Shown: positions 58,601-64,000 of the stretch, piece after piece
How the letters are laid out: the number at the start of each line of letters is the position of its first letter
Position numbering within the stretch: position 1 is the first letter of the stretch
NCBI GenBank assembly: GCA_033064195.1
Contig: JARBJD010000048.1
Location: forward strand, 272,994 to 336,993
DNA length: 64,000 nucleotides
DNA from: Blattamonas nauphoetae
Taxonomy: Eukaryota > Preaxostyla > Oxymonadida
Reading direction: 5' to 3'
Position numbers and translations under genes: made by a program
The notes under the pieces: generated by a model
The model's database searches: none
The model's input: only the letters and a program-made list of their open reading frames with translations
Told to the model about the DNA's origin: nothing

Positions 58601-59640
58601 AGAGTGAGATGGACTTGCTTGATCTTGGATTGGGCAATGTGGGTGGAGTGATTTACCGCATTTTCAAAACTACAACACAGTGATTTCTTGTTTCTCTTCT
58701 CTCCTTTCTGATTGACGGATACAACTTCATGTGTGTTGTTCACTCCGTTCATGCCATTGATTTCTTGATTCTACAATTTTGTGCGACATTTCTGCCTTTC
58801 ATCTTGATTTCTCTCCGATTCTTCTATCCCGTCAGATTCGACCGATCTTGCAGTGGTTAGGCCATACGTGTCCATTCTCTGTTGATTTCGGTGATAGAGA
58901 TGGCATGGATGGTGAGAGATAGGATTGTGCGAAGGACTCGACAAGAGTGGAACACTACTCACGTGGACGAAGTGACATTTATAGATTGCTGCTCGGAAGT
59001 GTGGGAGGGCCATTTGGGAGCACATGCACACCGACAGTTCTGATGAGATGCCCGACCAGCGATGGGCAAGCTTCGATTTGACATCGCTCCAATCTCGGAA
59101 CATACCAACGAATTGAACTGCTCTACACCCACACATCAGCCATCAACTGCTCTTGTGCTCATTTGTTGTGAAGATTGAGGTTATTCTCGCCGATGTTGAA
59201 CAACCCAAAACGATCTATCACTTCACAACTGGCCACAATCGCTCCTTTCTCCCATTTGGACGTGCAATGTTCCTTCCCTTCATGCCCATATCATAAACCT
59301 GCTCCGCATTCTCCAACAATCTCGGAGACTCGCTGAAAGGCCTCGCCCACACTTTCACTCCGAATTGGCCGAACAGCAAGGATGATGCGATGTCTCCACA
59401 CTTTTTGGGAAGCTGGATCAAACAGCACGTGTCGCTGTCAGCTGAACAACACTTAGAACACGGAGTCGAACAAAAATCAATCGAACACTCATCGCCGTCC
59501 ACCAACTCCCCCTCTTTCGGCTGTCTCCCAATCGTTTCTCGTTTCCTGGCCAGTGATGCAGCACAGTCTTCTTATAGCGGATACTCGAGTAATTTTACCT
59601 TAATTCCTCTGTTTTTCGTTTTTCGTCATTTTTGCCAAAT
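58601..59640. other. Unresolved stretch, weak coding signal
   Basis: A plus-strand frame at 59310-59580 reads sensibly (LKGLAHTFTPNWPNSKDDAM and on), but the opposite strand (59505-59218) is equally open and Cys-rich. I cannot decide which, if either, is real, and I recognise neither. Confidence 0.25.
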
Positions 59641-59744
59641 GTGTCAATAGTGGCATTCAATCCAGACCTCACACAATCAATTCCTCCTGATATCCATTGT
59701 TTGTCCCTAACTGAATAATTCTTGTCTTGATTGGTTGAAGTTAC

Positions 59745-59978
59745 TCTATTCATGGGATGGATCGTCTCTGGGTTCCTCTCCGTAGCTTCACCGTTGCACT
59801 CGGAGACGAGATGAGAGCCGACACAGAAGCGGCCCAATCTGGACAACGGATGATGTAATCTCTGTTTTCGGAAGGCTTCGAAGACACACTCGAACAGAAG
59901 ATGAAACACGAAAGAGCGGCTCTTATGGGAGTTATCTTGTCAACAGCTGTCTCTCAATCTCACAGAAACTGGGATTGA
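59745..59978 (+). pseudogene. ARM-like repeat family, C-terminal fragment
   Basis: Encodes AAQSGQRMM followed by a stop and SLFSEGFEDTLEQKMKHE, the conserved closing helix of the ARM-like family (compare ALNSEGFGDEVDQ at 11.9 kb), and ends at TGA near 59976. Probably the far end of the gene whose start is at 57.3 kb. Confidence 0.65.
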
Positions 59979-60245
59979 ATGTGTGAAGGCTGTGAACGAT
60001 TCAATCTCAAATGACACATCGAAACTACCTCGCTGGAATGACTCCAACTCATTTCCGTGGACTCCCCTTCGATGTTTGGAATACTCTGATTGCTAGTACA
60101 GATGAACAGATTCTGCGATCGCCTCCACTCTTCTAGAAGTGGGTTGCTCATTTAGGTTCGTCGTTCTCAACGTGACTGTCTTTGACTGTCACATCTTCGA
60201 CCGTCCTCTCTCCACACAATTCCTTGCGTCTCTGCACGATCCATT

Positions 60246-60850
60246 GTGACCAGATTATCTTTCCACTCTCGACTTTTGGAGCATCTCAAAATCCCATCTC
60301 ATCAATCTCGTAAAATGAAATGTAGCCTACACTCCCGCCATTTCACATCCACCCAGGATTGGTTCCATGATCGTCCCCTGTTGAACTTGTACTCTGTCAT
60401 TGTTCTCGTTCCGGGAACCAATCCCCAAACTGTCATCCGAAACCGAAGAATCGAATCACTCTTGTCGACTTTGTTGGTCCACATGGTTTACTCTTCATTG
60501 CACCTCGTCGGGGATGGAACAACTTGTTGCGCACCCGGTTACCACCGTTTGAAAACGATCTCACGTTCCGTAGCGAAAAAGAAAGTCAACCGTTCGCATT
60601 AATCGCTGTTCTGATAACGATTCGAGACGCGACTATTTTGCATACAATTGACAAACTATTCAGGTATCTCTCTTCTTCCCTTTCACTGCCCCTCTCTCTC
60701 AAATCCCATCACAAAGCAGGCAATCCTCCAGATTCTCTCAATGACAGCGCTGAAAACGTGGCGGAAGAAGGAGGGCGAGGGAAGGCTGTAGGCGACGAGG
60801 ATTTGATAGCTGTTGTGAACAATGCGCATGCTCATCTTTTGATAATGTAG
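60246..60850 (+). other. Unidentified coding-like stretch
   Basis: A frame from about 60420 to 60662 reads ITLVDFVGPHGLLFIAPRRG, then LPPFENDLTFRSEKESQPFA, and LIAVLITIRDATILHTIDK. It is followed by a GTATCT donor and a C/T-rich tract ending AAAGCAG at 60719, which could be an intron. Composition and splice signals suggest an exon of a plus-strand gene, but I cannot find its other exons or name it. Confidence 0.3.
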
Positions 60851-62058
60851 AAGCGACAATATCTGTGATTATCCTCCGCTTGGCCAGAATCCGTACTCTA
60901 TACAAGAAACACGCTTGGACGGTGATCGTGTTTTCTCACCGTGGTATTTTGAGAGGAGAGTGATGGAACAGACAAGAAGAGCGAAACCAAAAGAACACTG
61001 AGAGCAGAAAGATCGATCACCTATTTCTCTCACAAATCCGAAACCAAACCTGCTGCTGGTCAAAATAAACCAAAGACTACTGCGGTATCCACTTCTCCCT
61101 CCTCGCTATCCAACTTATCTCCATCCGCCAGCAACTTCATTCAACCTTAACACTCCGTTCAAGCGATCTCGGTGAACAGAACTCAATCAACATGTTCTGT
61201 TTGATTGGTCGTCCATGGTCTGATTCATAGTCAGAATAAGACATCATATTACACATGCTGAACTTTTCAGTCCAAACCGGATCGTAGTCAATCGACAATA
61301 ATGATAATCGGACGTTTGTTTCCCCTTTTTCATCGCTATTTCTATCTCTTCAGCAATCTGGTTCATCGTAATTGATAAAGTTTCCAATATTCAGTTGCGA
61401 CTGCTGTGATGAGCGAGGGAGGATTTGATTCGATGTTTGTTGTCGTTTAACCTTTATGTGTGCCTTCTTTTATTGGCAAAACAGCACTCCTGCTCATCTT
61501 CACATACCTCTTTCCCAACCTCGCCGTTTCTGTCGCTATGATTCAGCCAGGCTCATCGATTCCCTTCGTTTCTCAAACTCCACAACATCTGAAGATAAAC
61601 ACACAACGATCACTTTTACATTGCTTGGTGAATGCTCCTTTCTGGTTTCTTAAATTTGGGAGTTCTGAACAAGGACACTTTTCATTTTAATTGGAATAGT
61701 GGTGACCATCATGTTTCTCCACCCTTTCATTTCAACTGGACTTCTCTGATTGACTGTGGTGTAGGTTGTATTATGTGCATCACTATTTCGAGACGACTAT
61801 ATTGAAAAGGAAGAAGGAAAGAGAAATCGACGATAACAACATGCGATAAGAATTGCTGGATAGATATGCGTTGAAACCAGAAAACGACGGAAATGCAAAA
61901 AGAATATCGGCTCTGTGTCACTGCAATCAAATCCGTTCTGTGGGCATTTTGTGAGGAGGAGTTGCTGGAGAGGTGGAGTCAGATCATGAAAGGCGTTATC
62001 TTGATCTGCAGATCCCTTTCTCCTCCTCAACCATGACCACATCGGTTCCTTCCATCCG
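60851..62058. other. Mostly non-coding, AT-rich
   Basis: Only short frames. One at 61460-61690 (plus) starts with a hydrophobic stretch like a signal peptide (LLLIFTYLFPNLAVSVA) but lacks a clear ATG. No RNA gene or repeat seen. Confidence 0.3.
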
Positions 62059-63480
62059 TCAGGAATGCGATTGGAATGGTTCGTTGTCGTCATCAGCTTG
62101 TTCTTTTGGCTCTTCTTGTTCAGCGGCTGGTTTGGAATTCTGTACTTCTATTTCGTCTCTCTTCGCTCATCTTCTCTTCTAACTGCTCATACAAATCGTC
62201 ATTCGTCAGATAGATCTTAAAACATCTATACACAAACGCACTCTCGATCTTCCTTGTCTCTCGTCGCTTTCTGGTCGACAACATTAACTGCAGAAACAGC
62301 ATACACAACACACCAATCCACCTCTCCCGTCTCACACTATGTTCGCCTATCTCCGTTGCAGTAGAGTGGAGAAGGGCAGAAGAGGGAGATTGGGGTTGGC
62401 AGCGAGCAGCGAGTCAAAAGAAACGACAGGGTGCAGAAACGCCTTCTTTCCGTCGAGGAGAGAGTGTGTGAGGTCGAAAAACCCACACCCGCTTCGGGTT
62501 GATGTTGGGCACGTCGGAAAAGAGACAAGAAACTGGAAGAGATGTCAAAGGCGGGGATCCTTTGAATGGAGAAGAGTGTGGAAGAGGTGGACTAACGACG
62601 TGATTCCAGTCAAGGTCAGTTGCCAATTTTGAAGCAGAGACACAAATCTGAGCAATGACACGATCGAAGAAACTGTTGTGGGTTCCCTTTCGATATGTGA
62701 AGTGAATACGGGCCAAATGTGCAGGAGGAACGAAATACATCGTTGCAGAAGCGGAACAGATAGTACGAAGAGCGATTCATATTTCTCCGGGATGATGTCG
62801 AGTGTTAGAGATGATTGGATACCCGTTGACACACGTTTGTGTAAATGTTCTTCTGTCTTTTTTAACCACTTTCAGAAGGGTACTGGTGACTTCAGAGAGG
62901 ATGTCGGCTCGAATGAGCGGTGGAAAGGCTAATTCCGACACATCAAGTCTGGTCTTTCGTTGAACTCGCTCGACGACAGCCAAGATCGCTTCGTTCACCC
63001 GGATGAAGTCCTCCCATCTGTTTTCGAACAATACTCCAGAGAAAGAGGCAAAACCGTGAACATTAGGAGCTTGCTCAGGCTGACAAAAAGTGTCGTGAAA
63101 TCTGGAGCCTAGGTCGGTCGTAGAGATATTAGGGTGAGGAGGATGGAAAGGAACGAGCTGTTGTTTAGTAGATCAGTTTTGTAAGTGTTAGCTGGTTCGG
63201 GTCAAGGTCAGTGAAGCACTACCACTACACGGCCGAGTGAGGACTGAACGAAAGAACAGGAAGCTTGACGCTGTCTGATCTTGATTGATAGCCACTAGTT
63301 GTACCAATTGTTCAAATACTTCGTTAGTTTTGTCGAGCTCGAGCATAGACTTGGAAAATGTGATCTGACCAGCTGATGAATACTCTGCGACGATGTCGGA
63401 GGAGTTTGTGATGCCGAGAGTGAGAATTTGAGCGATAAATGATGGTATTGCTGTCATCTCCACATGGTTTGACAATTTCT
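62059..63480 (-). CDS. Fragmentary helical protein gene
   Basis: Minus-strand stretches read as one helical protein: 63475-63190 (VEMTAIPSFIAQILTLGITN and on), then 63031-62850 (RVNEAILAVVERVQRK), continuing with a one-base shift near 62845 into 62832-62545 (IIPEKYESLFVLSVPLLQRC). An exon at 62280-62130 follows behind a CTGCAG acceptor (IESAFVYRCFKIYLTNDD). An acidic C-terminus, AEQEEPKEQADDDNEPFQ, ends at TGA 62059. Several joins are out of phase, so either introns are missed or the gene is decaying. Family not recognised; HEAT-like character only. It may extend to the right edge, where a TATAAAAT motif lies near 63940 on the minus strand. Confidence 0.4.
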
Positions 63481-64000
63481 TCCGAGTGGTTGAAAGAGTA
63501 TGGAAGAAGAGATGGAGTGGTTTGTATGGTTCTTCGTCTACTATCTCAAACAGGAGTTGAGCTCAAATGTCTTGAATGTGAGCAGTTCTACCCACTTGTG
63601 TCTGTAAGCCGAAAGAGTACTCGAACATCAAGACGAGAAGATCAGGTGATGTTTGTGCGTGACTGAGAGTTTTGTGAGTCCAAATAAGGGCCGCTTTGGG
63701 GAATGGAATGTTTGAAGAGCTGAAAGGACTTTTAAGGGGAGGGTTTTGTGAGTGAAATTGATGAATGGAGTGAGATGAGGAGTTCTTCCACTGGTTCTTC
63801 TTCTGAACGAAGGAAATGGAGTGAAAATGGGAAGGAAGGATAATAAAACGAATTAGAGATCAGTCAATTATTTCGGAGGTGGGATCGATCCAAAAGTCAG
63901 TAGAGAGTTTGGCGGAGGGGTTTGAAGGTATTTTATATCGCTAGGCGTGATTGGTTTCTGACAATGTTTAATTCCATCAAAAGATTGCTCAAATGCGAAT
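63481..64000 (-). other. Possible 5' exons or promoter of the edge gene
   Basis: A minus-strand frame behind a TTCGTTCAG acceptor near 63810 is open for about 75 codons (ALIWTHKTLSHAQTSPDLLV), and a second acceptor CTTACAG lies near 63610. These may be exons of the gene at 62059-63480, but the phases do not resolve cleanly. Confidence 0.25.

Noticed and set aside
59218-59505. Cys-rich minus-strand 95-codon frame as a gene
   Set aside because: The opposite strand is equally open and more protein-like, there is no supporting family, and neither could be favoured.
1-64000. CRISPR arrays, rRNA and tRNA genes
   Set aside because: No regularly spaced short direct repeats were seen. Occasional GGTTCGA-like strings lacked a matching A box and cloverleaf.

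Overview
The window looks like nuclear DNA of an intron-rich anaerobic protist, most likely an oxymonad (Preaxostyla) close to Blattamonas nauphoetae. I infer this from families I recognise by memory, not from a search: a Blattamonas-type kinase with an HGD catalytic loop and a beta-rich tail, an ARM-like repeat family present here as several decayed pieces, an EFR1-type flavodoxin/ferredoxin, and very short GT-AG introns of 30-100 nt. The code appears standard: conserved proteins end where expected at TAG (phosphoglycerate mutase, LCAT-like lipase) and TGA.

Region 1 (1-15 kb) holds ordinary genes: the 5' part of a helical-repeat protein (minus), a giant P-loop protein of about 2,550 residues (minus), an EFR1-like iron-sulfur flavoprotein with a C-terminal membrane anchor (minus), an ARM-like pseudogene split by a 476-bp inverted-repeat element with a clean 3-bp target duplication, and a cathepsin C-like protease (plus) with a signal peptide and a C-terminal membrane helix.

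Region 2 (15.4-45.05 kb) is the striking part. It contains two gene families that travel as a pair: a 1,662-residue protein with several ubiquitin-like (beta-grasp) segments, here UBLX, and a multi-exon helical protein of about 1,000 residues, here HELX. One truncated, transposon-riddled HELX copy (15.4-25.5 kb) is followed by UBLX1-HELX-B on the plus strand (25.6-36.3 kb) and then by the mirror image HELX-C-UBLX2 on the minus strand (36.37-45.05 kb). This forms a palindrome of roughly 9-10 kb per arm with a spacer of about 55 bp. The arms differ by point changes, by diverged blocks, and by internal module duplications in HELX-A and HELX-B, so the palindrome is not a simple copying artefact. 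In both arms the first HELX exon begins inside the last codons of UBLX, and its 5' splice site lies 3 nt after the UBLX stop.

Region 3 (45-57 kb) has a REX1-B domain gene (plus), a cofactor-independent phosphoglycerate mutase (minus), a decayed kinase-tail pseudogene (minus), a complete five-exon kinase (plus), a DIL-like domain protein (minus), an ARM-like fragment (minus), and an LCAT/PDAT-like lipase with several introns and apparent frameshifts (plus).

Region 4 (57-64 kb) is mostly decayed host gene families: ARM-like pieces interrupted by a kinase-tail pseudogene, poorly resolved coding-like stretches, and a fragmentary minus-strand gene at the right edge.
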